A stretch of 64,000 nucleotides of DNA, from positions 13,851,001-13,915,000 of the forward strand of contig CM065399.1 in NCBI GenBank assembly GCA_033060915.1. The letters run 5' to 3'. The DNA is from Euryodendron excelsum (taxonomy: Eukaryota > Streptophyta > Magnoliopsida > Ericales > Pentaphylacaceae). Positions 23,150 to 34,860 of this stretch are shown here, one piece after another. The translations under genes were made by a program, and so were the position numbers. The notes beneath the pieces are model-generated. The model searched no databases. It worked only from the letters and a program-made list of their open reading frames with translations, and had not been told where the DNA came from. Every line of letters starts with the position of its first letter. The stretch's first letter is position 1.

Positions 23150-23455
23150 CCAGCCACCCCCATCCTTCTCCTCCTCCTCCTCCTCTACCGCCGCCACCTT
23201 CAGCAACACCTCCAGCCGCCGTGGCCCCAGCCGTTCTCCTTCATAGCGGCTGCCGCTGCTGATTCTGCCGCCGCCGCCGCTGTTGCTGCCTCCTCCTTCT
23301 CCTCCGCCATCGCCGTTCTCCTCCACAGTTGTTACCGCCTCCAGCAGCACCTCCAGCCGCCGTTCCCCTAGCCGTTCTCCTCCATAGCTGCTGGCACTAC
23401 TGCTTCTGCCGCCACCGCTGTTGCTGCCTTCACCTCCTCCTTCAAGGGGTAACTG
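23150..23455. repeat. GC-rich CTC/GCC trinucleotide tract, duplicated
   Basis: A CTCCTCC and GCCGCC-rich stretch stands out from the AT-rich surroundings. Two halves of about 145 bp (about 23196-23335 and 23340-23450) repeat CACCTCCAGCCGCCGT, CCGTTCTCC and GCTGTTGCTGCC in the same order. Reading frames on both strands are low-complexity (Leu/Ala/Pro or Gly/Glu) and are not taken as proteins. A possible splice donor, CCCAGTAAGTC, follows at about 23465, so this may be the transcribed leader of the CACTA gene. Confidence 0.6.
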
Positions 23456-23459
23456 TTCT

Positions 23460-26400
23460 ATTCCCAGTAAGTCTCTCAGCTTTGTTTTTGTGGCCGCTGT
23501 GATTTTCCAGGCTTCATGTATATGCTAGAATCATTGACCCCACTGTTAATGACCAAGGGTAAATACTTCCCACTGTTATAATGAAAAAGAATCACCAACT
23601 CTGCATGAGGCTATGTTAGTGCTTCAACCTGACATTGTTTATACCATTTTCAAGTTTATAATTCCCGGATTTGGAGATGCAGGAGACCGTAGCTTCGGTA
23701 CATAAAGCCACCAAATTGTATGCCTCGTCAATTCCTTTTCTCGTCATTGATCTCCTTCAATTTTGACATTTTGATCATATCACTAATGGAGAGCATCTAC
23801 TTTTCTGTTCTTATTTATTTTATTTAATCTTGCATTTGTCTATCTCTATCTCTCTTTTTATATTTCAACTATCAATAATAATTTTAGGAATGCACATTTA
23901 ATCACTTAACCAAATCAGCTGTTGGACTCACAAAATAAGAAAAAAATTACTGGGGTTGGAGATTTGGAGTTAATTGTATTGAAAGTCAACTTGTATTTGG
24001 CATTTGTTCAACCACTGGTGAAGTGCATTAACATAGCAAGAAAAAAAAAACTTAGGAACACTTCTTTGAGTATCGATAGTGGAAGTGACCAATTAGAGTG
24101 TTACATCTGCAAGTTAAGCTGACATTTGTAGAGGGCTAAGCTCTAGGGCAATCCCTAGCAGTACCAAATGCTTATCTTTGAATCTTGAATATAATTAAAA
24201 AACAAAGGTCTTATATATGTATTTAATGAATAAACTTAAACAGGGTGAAAGTCAACGGCCGCTACATTAATCTTCTTCCAATTCCTTCATTAATTAGCTG
24301 GCCAGAATAGATAGAAGTTGAAACCCTACAATCTTGTCACTTGTGCTGCTCTTGTTGGCACCATGGCCACCAGTATTGGTGATGGCTACCACTGCACCTG
24401 TAGGCAGCTGCACTAGCACCTGCCAAAACAACCATGCCTCCATCTTTGTTGCCAATGCTTTTGAGTAGTAACCTGCAGAAGGCTTGATTTTTTCTCTTGC
24501 TGTCGCAAGGTTGCAGAACCAAAATCAAAACTGATGTATTATCACCAACTTAATGTATTATATTATGTAACATATAGTCCTTTAATCAAGAGTTCATGTC
24601 ACAAGCGGCACCAATATAGATCCATTAACTTTCATTTCATGGCAGCTTTTGAGAAAATTGACAGAGTTGCGCATCAAGGAATATTATCTTTTTTGTTTTT
24701 TTTTATCGAAAAGAACATTATCTTTATTAAACTAAACACTGCAACTACAACATTAAGTCTTTTGTTTTAATCAGCAAGTTGGAATGTAGATTCTTTTGGA
24801 TTATGAAAAGGATGACTTTTATTAGCTTATGAGAGCTCGTGAAATTCGTTTGTCTAATGAAGGAATAATGCCAACAAATGCTGAACTTCATAGAGTAATG
24901 CCTCTATTCTTGACTTAGTTGACCTTATGAAAGATCAATGCCATGGTTCTCAACCTTTCAAATTTATCATAGACCTAACCCAGAAGCAAGTTGGAGAGCG
25001 TCTATTGTTAAAATATTATCATAGTGGGACTACATTTGTGTATATATATATTAAATATATTTGTATACAATAACTTCATAGGAAATGGAGGGATCAAGAA
25101 ATCAAAACAAGGTTCATTCCTTCAATCTCTTAACTTTCTACGTCTAAAAACATTTTATTGTTCTACAAAGTTTTCATGATTGTGCTTTGTCTATTTTTTT
25201 TGTTATATGTTGTATCGATTACCTATAGCTTAATACTTATATTCAGTTTTTATTTTCAGGTTGCATTGACATATGAGGGTTTTAGTTTGTTTTTGTTGTT
25301 AATCAGTTTGTGTAGATCTTAAACAATATTTCTCATCTAACTTGATCTGTTAGATGTTCCAATTTTACCTATTAACGTGGTTTCCACCAATTCCTTTATA
25401 ACTCTTGTGGGCCACTAGTCACTACGTACCTGGCAAGATGTGATGCTTCTTAATTCTTTTTAAAATTTGAGATTATTATGAGTATTCTTGGATGCTTTGA
25501 ACAATGCAGTACTTTTTTTCTGTAGACTTTTGTACATATTATATGTCAAAAAATGCATTCAAGGTGTTTGAAGAAAAGACTTATCAGAAGTTGGGGGTTC
25601 CAAAACAATTTTAATATTATGCTTACATTCTCCCACTTAGGGCAGAGCTAGTGGAGGGATGGGGGAGGGAATGGGGTGGTTGGGGGTGGTGGTGGTGGAA
25701 GGGTTGAGCTAGACGGTTGGAGGTGACTGTTAGTGGTGGTGATAATTACTACTTGAAACCTCACATTGTTTCTCTGTCAATCCAAATTTTGACAATATTA
25801 AAACAAAATTTGGACACATCAGTGATAGGTAATATTCAGCTTATAAAATCATCCCAGTAAATGATAGAATTGGCGTGGAGAATCGAGAAAATTGGTGTTT
25901 TCTGTCCTTGCTGTCCATGGAAAGTAATTTGTAATTTTGATGATTAATTGTTCAGGATATTTGTAAGGTTTAGCATAGAACAGAATATTTATTTATTTTG
26001 GAGTTTTGTTGGTGCACTTCTTTGAAGATTTATGTTACATAATTAGCTTGATTAGCATTAGAAATTGCATGATATCCCATTCAACTAGCTTTTGTTTTTG
26101 GATTATATAGCTTCCCAAATAGCTTAGCCTTTGTGAAATTTGTGAATGCCTTGCAGGTTTCTAGAAAGAGCAAAACTCATGTACGTGAGAATATCTTTAT
26201 TTTATTGTAATTGTACTGCATGATGTCGCTTTTAGGCTAATTGGATTGACGTGCTTTATGTGCAAACTTTACCCGTTTCAAATACTATGATCATGCATAC
26301 AAGTTTTATGAAATGTCATAATTTTTTCTTTGTTTTGTTTGGTTTTTTCTTCTAGTTCTGTTGTAAGAATAAAATGACAAGACTTTATTGTACATTTCTA

Positions 26401-26876
26401 TTTAAGCTGGTATTGGACATTGGAATTTTAATGAGCTGTTGGTCCAAGAAATGGATGGAGAACATTACCAGGACTAAAGGGTTTAATGAGCTGCTGGTCC
26501 AAGAAGCTAATGTGAAGATTTTCTCCTTCTTGTTGCTGTAACAGTTTTGTTTTTCTGCTATCCTTTGGATGCTATAGGTTTTTTTTTTTGGATGTTCTTA
26601 TGGTTTATATTGGTAGACTTGATGGTTTGCATACCTTGTGTTTGATAATGGGTTGCTACAAGTGCTGTCTGTTTATAATGTTCCTATAAGAGGAACATTG
26701 CACGTCTAATGTCAAGTAACTAATATAAGAGCTTCTTGGGTGTATCCCACTGGATTGGTGTGTTGCAGTTCTAACATGTTATTACTTCAATTTCTCCACA
26801 TTTTCAAGTATTTACTTACAACAAGTGTTTTTTCTTTCTTTTTTTTTTCTTTTTTACACTTTTTGTTCTTTTGTAG
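23460..26876. other. CACTA interior, no convincing gene
   Basis: AT-rich sequence of 3.4 kb with scattered splice-like signals but no frame I can assign. A minus-strand frame of 63 codons at 24337-24528 lies in a less AT-rich patch and could be a captured fragment, but it has no recognised motif. A G-rich stretch occurs at 25650-25740. Confidence 0.4.
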
Positions 26877-26923
26877 GCTTGGTAACAAAGGTTGTTGGCA
26901 TTGATCCTGCAATAGCATTGAAG
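26877..26923 (+). other. Candidate 47-nt exon in the CACTA element
   Basis: A long polypyrimidine tract and TTGTAG acceptor end at 26876 and a GTGAGA donor starts at 26924. The intervening bases read LVTKVVGIDPAIALK in one frame. The splice context is good but the exon is short and the protein unknown. Confidence 0.35.
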
Positions 26924-27239
26924 GTGAGATCTTAATCCCACTTTACATTAAAGTGGATGAGGCCAACAATTCAATTACTTAAAAATTATTCTATACAAGT
27001 ACTTAGTTGGAGAGTTCATGGGAATTCTGAATTTGATTGTTTGTTTAAATGATTTTCTTAAATGAGTAATTTTTACTTTTCCTAGAAGTATAAAAAAATT
27101 ATGATAAGATGCTTGATTGGACAATTTTCCTTCTTTTCTCTAATACCCACGATTCCTTTTTGACCGTTCTTACATTCTTAGTGCAATGCTATTTAGTGTT
27201 TGATGAAACTTCCTCAAGAAATTTTTATTTGACATATTC

Positions 27240-28460
27240 CGTCAAACTCGATGCATAGTAAGATTTAGGCACGAGTGACTTGTGGGAATGAATAGCAAAG
27301 TCGACGGAGTCCCGATTCGAGAGATGTAACATTTTTTTCCTCTATTTTCCTTAGCTTTTTTTTAGAAAATAACGTATTTTCGAGTCGTTTAGGTACTATA
27401 ACCCACAAACGAGCTCGGAACTCCGTCAAACTCGACACGTAGTAAGATTTAGGCACGAATGATGTGTGAGAATGAATGGCACGGTCGTCGGAGTCCCGGT
27501 TTGAGAGATTTAATATTTTTTTCCTCTCTTTTCCTTTGCTTTTTTTAGAAAATAATGTGTTTTAGACTTATTTGGGTACTAAAACCCACAAACGAGCTCG
27601 GGAGTCAGTCAAAATCGACATGTAATAAGATTTAGGCACGAGTGACGTGTAAGAACAAACGACACGGTCGCCGAAGTCTCGATTTGAGAGATATAAAAAA
27701 AATTTCTCTCTTTTCCTTGGCTTTTTTTAAGAAAATAATGTGTTTTCGAGTCGTTTGGGTACTAAAACCCACAAACGAGCTCGGAACTCTGTCAAACTCG
27801 ACAAGTAGTAAGATTTAGGCAAGAGTGATAGGTGGGAACAAATGGCACAGTCACCGAAGTCTCGGTTTGAGATATTTAACATTTTTTTGTTCTCTTTTTC
27901 TTAGCTTTTTTTAGAATATTGAATTTTTCCAACCGTTTGGGTATGAAAACCCCCAAATCAGCTCAGAACTTTATCAAACTTGACACGTAATAAGATTTAG
28001 GCACGAGTCACATGTGGGAATGAACGACACAGTTGTCAGAGTCCTGATTTGAGAGATTTAATATTTTTTCCCTCTCTTTTCCTCAGCTTTGTTTAAAATA
28101 ACGTGTTTTTCGAGCCGTTTGAGTACTAAAACCCCCAAACGAGCTCAAAACTCTGTCAAACTCTACACGTAGTAAGATTTAGGTATGAGTGATGTGTGGG
28201 AATGAACGGCATGATCGCCAGAGTCCCGGTTTGAGAGATGTAACACTTTTTTTCTATTTTTTCCTTAGCTTTTTTTAGAATAATGTGTTTTTCGAGCCGT
28301 TTAGGTACTAAAACCTCCAAACCAACTCGGGACTCCGTCAAACTTGACACTTATGAAGGTTTAGGCATGAGTAACGTGTGGGAACAAACAGCACGATCAC
28401 CGGAGTCCCGATTTGAGAGATGTAACACTTTTTTCCTGTCTTTTCCTTAGTTTTTCTAAA
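27240..28460. repeat. 182-bp minisatellite, about 6.7 copies
   Basis: Units start at GTCAAACTCGAC-like sites near 27241, 27423, 27606, 27790, 27970, 28154 and 28336, so the period is 181-184 bp. Each contains AAGATTTAGGCACGAGTGA, GGAGTCCCG, a TTTTCC-rich stretch and GGGTACTAAAACCCACAAACG. Copies differ by perhaps 10-15 percent (visual estimate). The array lies in the apparent intron just upstream of the 28542 exon. Confidence 0.93.
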
Positions 28461-28541
28461 ATAACCGTTTTGCGTACTTGTATTAATTATGTCTAAGTTT
28501 TTTGAATTTTTGATTTAAAAATATTATATTTATTATTGTAG

Positions 28542-28778
28542 AATGGAGTAAAGCTTTCTTTACTTTATTTTGGTATTCCGAAACTCGAATTAACGGAAGG
28601 AGTTCTTATTAGCACGAATTCATTGGCAGAAATTGATGGAGAACTATTGGGTCCAAATTACTACAAAGTTTTTGTTCAAAATACTCGAAAACCTAACGCT
28701 TTATTAGAACGACCTTGCAAATACATTACAATTGTTGGAGAATCTGTCGGCCGACATGTGGCTTGGCTTTCTCATGAT
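28542..28778 (+). CDS. Conserved exon of a CACTA-encoded protein
   Basis: A 237-nt block is open throughout its 79 codons and is bounded by a TATTGTAG acceptor (ending 28541) and a GTAAAT donor (starting 28779). It reads NGVKLSLLYFGIPKLELTEG, passes through ISTNSLAEIDGELLGPNYYK, and ends with KYITIVGESVGRHVAWLSHD. The even reading frame, phase-0 ends and coding-like composition contrast with the decayed flanks. Its style matches the C-terminal region of proteins carried by plant En/Spm elements (possibly the DUF8039 type); this assignment is from memory and tentative. It could instead be a captured host exon. No complete gene model could be built around it, so product and function are unknown. 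Confidence 0.5.
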
Positions 28779-29250
28779 GTAAATTACATTTTTATTTCAA
28801 TAAGCCCATATATTACATGCATATCGATTAATTTTATTTATTGTGTCATTATCATATCTAATATTTTTTTTATTTTCTTCTTTTCAAGTTATTCATAAAG
28901 AATAGGTGGATGGTCTTTTTGTATTGGCTTATGTTGTAATAAACTAAAAACTTTCTTTTATTGTATAAATTTTTCATTTAGGTCATTCTTTTTGTGAGAG
29001 GTTATGTATGTACTTTGGTTTTGTTTTGAATTTTGATGGAAGACAATATTGTTTGTTTGTTTGTTGTTTCGATATATAAATTAAAATGAAATATTAATTT
29101 TGTTTAGTATTTATTTAAGCATTTTGGTTTTAGTGAATGTTTAAATTTGGTAGTTTTGATCATATTAAATGTTCATTTTATCAGGGTAAATAACAAATTA
29201 CAAAAATCATTTCTAATATGAACCAAAAAAAAAATTTTTATTTTCAAAAG
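28779..29250. other. CACTA interior, AT-rich, no gene seen
   Basis: Sequence between the conserved exon and the right subterminal repeats. I see no continuing exon. Confidence 0.4.
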
Positions 29251-29715
29251 TATTTGCAATGGCAGGGACCGTCGCAAATACTATGGCCATTTTAAATCAA
29301 TTATTACGAAATAGTATTTGCGACAGCAGGTACCGTCGCAAATACTTCGACGATTTTAAATCAAATATTTTGAAATAGTATTTGTGACAGCAGCAACCGT
29401 CGCAAAAGGGGGTCATTTTTAAATTTATTACATGAAAATTGCATTAGCGACGACAATATATCCGTCGCAAAAAGGCTTATTTGCGATGGCAAGCTAAACC
29501 GTCACAAATAAATTTGATCCCGTCGTCCACTATTTGCGACAGGAACGTGCCATCGCAAATAGTCACTAACTCGTCGTATAGCCGTCGCTAAAAGTATTTG
29601 CGACCCCACCATTTGTGTCGCCTAAAATGCCGTCACTCAACCATCGCAAATAAGCATTTGCGATGACATTTTGAGTATTTGCGACAGCATTGAGCTGACG
29701 CAAATAATGCCTTTT
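29250..29715. repeat. CACTA right subterminal repeats
   Basis: At least ten copies in both orientations of GTATTTGCGAC, CCGTCGCAAATA and variants. They are denser than at the left end and contain inverted pairs around GCAGGTACCGTCGC. Confidence 0.88.
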
Positions 29716-29724
29716 CTTGTAGTG

Positions 29725-32311
29725 ACTATTTTTGCCATGGGACCATACAAAGCCCCAGGACCAGATGAATTCAGCCAATATTTTATTAGAAGTACTGCCA
29801 CATTATAGGATTAGCCATGACATCTATGGTACAAAAAGCTTTTGGTGAGGGCAAACTCTTGGAGGGAATTAATAAAACACTCATCACTCTCATACCCAAG
29901 GTTGATCACCCAGAGAGTTTGAGTCAATTCAGACCTATTAGTTTGTGTAACATGACTATGAGAATCATCTCAAAGGTCTTAGTCAATTGCTTATGTCACT
30001 TACTCAACAAGCTCATCAGTCCAAACCAATCCATCTTTATTCCAGGAAGACAGACATCAGACAATATTGTCATCATTCATAAGTTAGTCCATTCTATGCG
30101 ACGAACGAAAGGGAAGAAAGGAAGGCTAACTGTGAAGATAGACCTAGCCAAGGCCTATGATAGAATCGATTGGAACTACCTGAGCTTAGTGTTGATAGCT
30201 TTTGGGTTTCCCCCAAACTGAATTTTATTAATTATGCATTGTGTTTCAGCTTCAGAACTGGCTTTAATTTAGAATAGTGAAATGACAAATTTCTTTGCTC
30301 CCAGTAGAGGTCTTCGCTAAGGCAATCGTCTATCACCCGATCTATTTGTCTTTTGCATGGAAATATTGGGTCGATGGGTCGATTGATTGAGAATATCATT
30401 CTGGACAAAAAGTGGAAACCATTGAAGCCATCCCGAGGAGGTCCAGAGGTATCATACTTATTCTTTGCTAATGACTTAATGTTGTTTGGAGCATGTAGAG
30501 GGCATCAAGATGAGGAGATGGCGCTGACCTTAGAACAATTATGTGGGTTAGCTGGTCAAAAAGTTAACTTAGAGAAATTCAAGATGTTTGTATCTCCAAA
30601 TGTCCCACGCAATCTGGCAAGGGTCCTTAGTCTAAAAGGGGGTATTCCTCTTACGGGGAACCTTGGGAATTAGTTAGAGGTGCCAGTGCTTCACTCGAGA
30701 GTCACAAAAGCAACCTACCAATTCATCTTGGAGAAAGTTAGATCTAGATTGTCAGGTTGGAAAGCTCCCTAATTATCACTTGTAGTAAGGGCCACCTTGA
30801 TCCAGTCAGTATTTGCTACTGTCCCTAGTTGTTTTATGCAAACAACAAAAGTCCCACAATTTCTATGTGATGCCATAAACAAGTACCATAGTAGATTTCT
30901 ATGGGGAGGAGATGATCAAAAGCAGAAAATCCACTTGATAAGTTGGGATGAAGTTTGCAAGCCTAAAGATGAGGGTGGCCTGGGCCTTAGGAAAATGAAA
31001 GATATAACTAAGGTTTTATTGACAAAACTAGGGTAGCAAGTTATGCAAAACTCAAATTCACTATAGGCATGGGTCCTATTGCCCAAATATATCAAAAATG
31101 AGCCAACACAGTGGATCTTTCACCAATCTTTAGCTGCGTACCTCTAGAAAAGTACAGGCAAAAGCTCAGACGTATAGAAAAAGGGGATGCGAAGAAGAGT
31201 TGGTAATAAAGAATTAACATAATTCTGGCTGCATCCTTGGGTCTTGGAACAACCTCTCATCGAGCTAACTGCCATCCTAGTGCCCATGGTTAAGGTCGAC
31301 AGAAAGGTGAGTAGCTACTGGTTAAGTTCTCAAAGTTGGGATTGGCCAAGCATCCTGCCCTTCATCCCACCCCAAGTGGTGGAACAGTTACAAAGTGCCA
31401 CAATTGTAAGCCTAGTAGAGAATTGTGATAAATGAGTTTGGGGATGTTCAAATGATGGCAAGTTTTCAGTCTGATCCACCTATGCTGCCTTAACTCAGTC
31501 GAAATACCTTACTATGAAAAGAAAGGAATGGCAAACCCTGTGGAAAGCTAATAGCCTCCCACGATGGAAGCATCTTCTATGGCTAATCAGGAATGATAGG
31601 CTTCTCACGAATGATCTAAAGGCCCAGAGACACATCTCGGATAGCAGCGTATGTTATATTTGCAGATACCATAGGGAAACCACAATTCATGCAATTAGGG
31701 ATTATCTACTCCCCAAGCTTATATGGAAACAAGCTATTCTCCAGAGTCACTTGCCCCAGTTTTTTGCTTTACCACTAAAAGAATGGATGGATACAGTCCT
31801 AAAAGCCAAGGCTTGGTCGTCAACTTGGGAAATAAATTGGTAGGTATTTGTGATGGGAGTAATTTCCAAAGTCTGGTTTTGGAGAAATAAGATCATGTTT
31901 GATAGCAGCTTTATCTGGCCTAATGACCCTTTTAGGTCGGTGCTACAGAGTGTTTAGGAAGTGAGAATTGCCTAGAAAGCTATTACTCTACAGAATGAGA
32001 AGGTTATGTTAGTCAAATGAAACCCTCTGCAACAAGGCCTATTCAAAGCAAACACCGATGGGTCAACCACGTGCAATCCGAGGAAGGCGGGGATTAGGAG
32101 CTTGATCAGAGATAGCAATGGACTATGGATCACTGGATTCATTCAGAATATTGGATGGAGCACTAACCTGACTGCAGAGCTTTGGGCTACATAGAAAGGG
32201 TTGCCATTAGCTTGGGATTAGGGCATGGAAAGAATTATCCTAGAATCAGATTCCTTTGAAGCTATAGACTCATCCAATAGCCAGATGACAACTATCCTGA
32301 TCATAACTTAG
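29725..32311 (+). pseudogene. LINE ORF2: reverse transcriptase, zinc domain, RNase H
   Basis: The RT domain starts FAMGPYKAPGPDEF (29730) and continues with LITLIPKVDHPESLSQFRPI, the Q-S-I-F-I-P-G-R-Q segment and VKIDLAKAYDRIDW (to 30221). After a frameshift comes PSRGLR, then FANDLMLF at 30464. The active site is normally F/YADD, so the first Asp is replaced by Asn. The zinc-binding RVT region (31514-31843) keeps LPRWKHLLW and CYIC. The RNase H domain (about 32040-32311) keeps NTDGS, TAELWA and LESDS. Many stops and frameshifts make it inactive. The LTR element cuts RNase H at 32312. Confidence 0.88.
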
Positions 32312-33344
32312 TGTCACAGGTTGCCACCCGTGGCACGTCTGGGGCCACGAGGGACCTTGGCGTGGGGCATGTCTAAGCATGGTTGGCCGGTGGCATGGTA
32401 ATCTCGTAATTTATATTTTTCATATTTATTGGATATATGGATTATGAGTCCTCGAGGGGGTAGGACGTTTCCTCGTATCAGTTTGGAGATGGCTCAGAAT
32501 TTTATTATAAAGGGGGTCCTGGTCTTGACTCTACCACCCCCTAATGCTACCGAAAGGGATAGCATTCAATTAAGTCCCCCAAGGGAGTGGGCGACACTTG
32601 GGGGCCGGCTATGGCATGTGGCTGCAGTCCTCATGCTAATCAAGGGGCTACATGGGCGTCATTGTATCCGGTAGGGCAAATGTTGGGTATTGGCATCGAG
32701 GATGGGGTTGTGACATTTGCACCCGCTATACCGCAGTTGTATCGTGGCGGGGCTTATGCTCATGACCGATTGGGCCTCAGTGTGCACATTTGCATGCCGT
32801 GTGTCTCGTGTGCACTTGCGCATTGGGTTCACGCTTGTGCACACGGCCGCTTGGTTTGGCTAGCATTTGTGTCATGGGGCACAATGTTGTGGGCTTAACA
32901 GTTGCTATTTAGTGGTGCCTATCCTTACGGGCAACAACCTTGAAGCGGAGCACTAAGAGCTTCATGGATCGAGGCGTCGTGCCTAACGGGTGATGCTTAG
33001 CTCACGTGCATGTCCGATTGTACATGGCTATACTGCTTGTGTTTCGAGAGGGACTAGTACTAGGCACATTGCTTATCATGTGTGTGCGTATTTGAGAATG
33101 GCGTTGCTATCGCCTATAGCTTAGGTTAGCCGAAAGGCTTGAGCATCGGAGGACAGAGCTTAACATGATGTGCGGGGCATTACGGATGGATTCTGCACGA
33201 GCGCATAGTCTTATGCCTCGGTGTTTGAGTTTGGCGGGACTATTGCTTGGTGCATAGTCGCCTCACGGGTTAATTTCGCTGCGTATGATCATGGCGGGTT
33301 GCATTACTATCATCGTGTGGTGCCCAGCCTGCTAGCCCGTGACA
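32312..33344 (+). repeat. Left LTR of LARD-like element
   Basis: TGTCACAGG at the start, CCCGTGACA at the end, colinear with 35261-36292. Open frames inside (for example 32587-32898) recur in both LTRs only because the sequence does, and are not treated as genes. Confidence 0.9.
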
Positions 33345-33346
33345 GT

Positions 33347-33358
33347 TGGTATCAGAGC
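33347..33358 (+). promoter_or_regulatory. Primer-binding site, initiator-Met tRNA
   Basis: TGGTATCAGAGC, two bases after the left LTR. Confidence 0.9.
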
Positions 33359-33359
33359 A

Positions 33360-34130
33360 CTAACCATCCGTGGTGTGCATTAATTGGGTGTTGCCTCTCT
33401 TATCCGTGTGGGCATTCTCTTCATTTGTGGTGGACATCTCTCAGTGGATTGTTTGCTTCAGATTGTTAGTTATCGGTTTATCGGTGGAGTGAGTGTCATT
33501 CAATCTTACGATGAGTGGATTGGTGGCCCGTGCTAGCAGCTTCCAGTTTACATGGGTTGAAATCTTATGGTATCAGTGGACTTGGTTGTTGTTTGAACCC
33601 CTTTGGTACTTTCTTTAAAGTGGCCGCTTCAATAAGCTTTGGACGCGCGCTCAGTCCTTTGATTGTGGTTGTGGTGCACAGTGCAGCAGGCCTTCTTAAG
33701 GAAGTGCATAGGACCAACTCAGTAGTGCATGGATGCTTCTGTATGTCAGAACATTGATTTTAGTGCATAGCTAGTAGTGTTGCTTCGTTGGATTGGTAGG
33801 TTATTTCTACGACATATGAGCTTGTGCGGGAGAACTTGCTTCGTGTTGTGGGGATGTGCTTACCTTTATTTGACCCTTGAGTTGGCCAAAACCGTTGGCA
33901 GCTTTGCTTGCATTATTGCATGGTTACTTTGTTGGCTTTGTGCTGACTTAGTGGATTGTGCTCATTTCTGCGCTTGGCTATTGGCATTTATGAAGAGCGT
34001 GTTTTTGTTCTTATTTGGGTGGTCTTGCCTCGTTGTGATACATGTTGGCTAGTGAACGCCAGGTGGCTCAAAGGAGTTCATCATTGCTTGAGAGCACCGT
34101 GTAGTGAGGGTTTATTAAGACATAAAGTCC
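33360..34130. other. Interior of LARD-like element, no gene seen
   Basis: Non-repetitive interior. Open frames of 80-91 codons exist (33221, 33515, 33777) but are rich in Trp, Cys and Leu and lack retroelement motifs, so they are probably chance. Confidence 0.5.
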
Positions 34131-34144
34131 TCTAGCAGAGGGAG

Positions 34145-34435
34145 GCATTGTGGGCAGACTTTGGGTGAAGATTAGTGGATCAGGCACTGGAGCTGCATGT
34201 GGACAGACTTCGGGTGAAGATCAGAGGATCAGGCACTGGAGCTATATGTGGCCAAACGTCGAGTGAAGATCAGAGGATCAGGCACTGAAGCTGTATATGG
34301 GCAGTCTTTGGGTGAAGATTAGAGGATCAGGCACTGGAGCTGTGTAAACTGATTTCGGGTGGAGGCTAGAGAGCCGAGGTACTGAAATAGCATGGGTTGT
34401 CTTCAGGTGAAGGTCTAAGGACTAAGGTACTAGAG
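34145..34435 (+). repeat. Tandem repeat of about 57 bp
   Basis: Five or so units contain GGATCAGGCACTGGAGCTG and a TTCGGGTGAAGAT-like block. They lie in the non-coding interior of the LARD-like element. Confidence 0.8.
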
Positions 34436-34655
34436 CAACATTGTGGGAACAATTGGAACCGTTTTCCAGTGGACTGGGTTTACTTCGACAATGCAAACGG
34501 ACTTGCATCCAGTGGAAGTGCCGGTCAATTGGGAACTAGTGTGGGACAGAATCACAAGTTGTCGCGAGGGCATCTTTGGGTCGTGCACAGTGTGAATTTT
34601 GATGTCAAGTAAGCTTTTGTAGGTTCAACTACAAAGTTATGTAGAGGGTGCACGT

Positions 34656-34860
34656 GAAGTGCTTGTCGATGAGGGCATCGACCCCTTGAAGTGGAGGAGG
34701 ATGCGCGATGGTCAGCGCATGCCTTTCCTTAAGTGCGCGACGGATAGCGCGTATTGCATGCGAAGTGCTTGTCGATGAGGGCATCGACCCCTTGAAGTAG
34801 TGGAGGGTGCGTGATGGTCAACGCACGCCTTTCTTTAGTGCGTGACGGACAGCGCCTGTT
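34656..34860 (+). repeat. 106-bp direct duplication
   Basis: GAAGTGCTTGTCGATGAGGG starts at 34656 and again at 34762. The second copy continues with the same GCGTGACGGACAGCGC-like end. Confidence 0.85.

Larger units (their letters stand above)
22755..29724. mobile_element. CACTA (En/Spm) DNA transposon, 6970 bp, TSD ACT
   Basis: The left end reads CACTACAAGAAAAG and the right end is its complement, CTTTTCTTGTAGTG. Both are flanked by the 3-bp duplication ACT (22752-22754 and 29725-29727). Subterminal TTTGCGACGG-type repeats crowd both ends, the classic transposase-binding layout of this superfamily. Excising it restores the LINE frame from AEVKAT to FAMGPYKAPGPDEF. No intact transposase of the TNP2 or DDE type is visible. 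One well-preserved exon, a 182-bp minisatellite and a GC-rich leader are present, so it is probably non-autonomous or decayed. The exon suggests plus-strand transcription. Confidence 0.93.

Noticed and set aside
23108..23371. Low-complexity frames on both strands (Gly/Glu-rich and Leu/Ala-rich)
   Set aside because: Both are translations of the same CTC/GCC trinucleotide tract.
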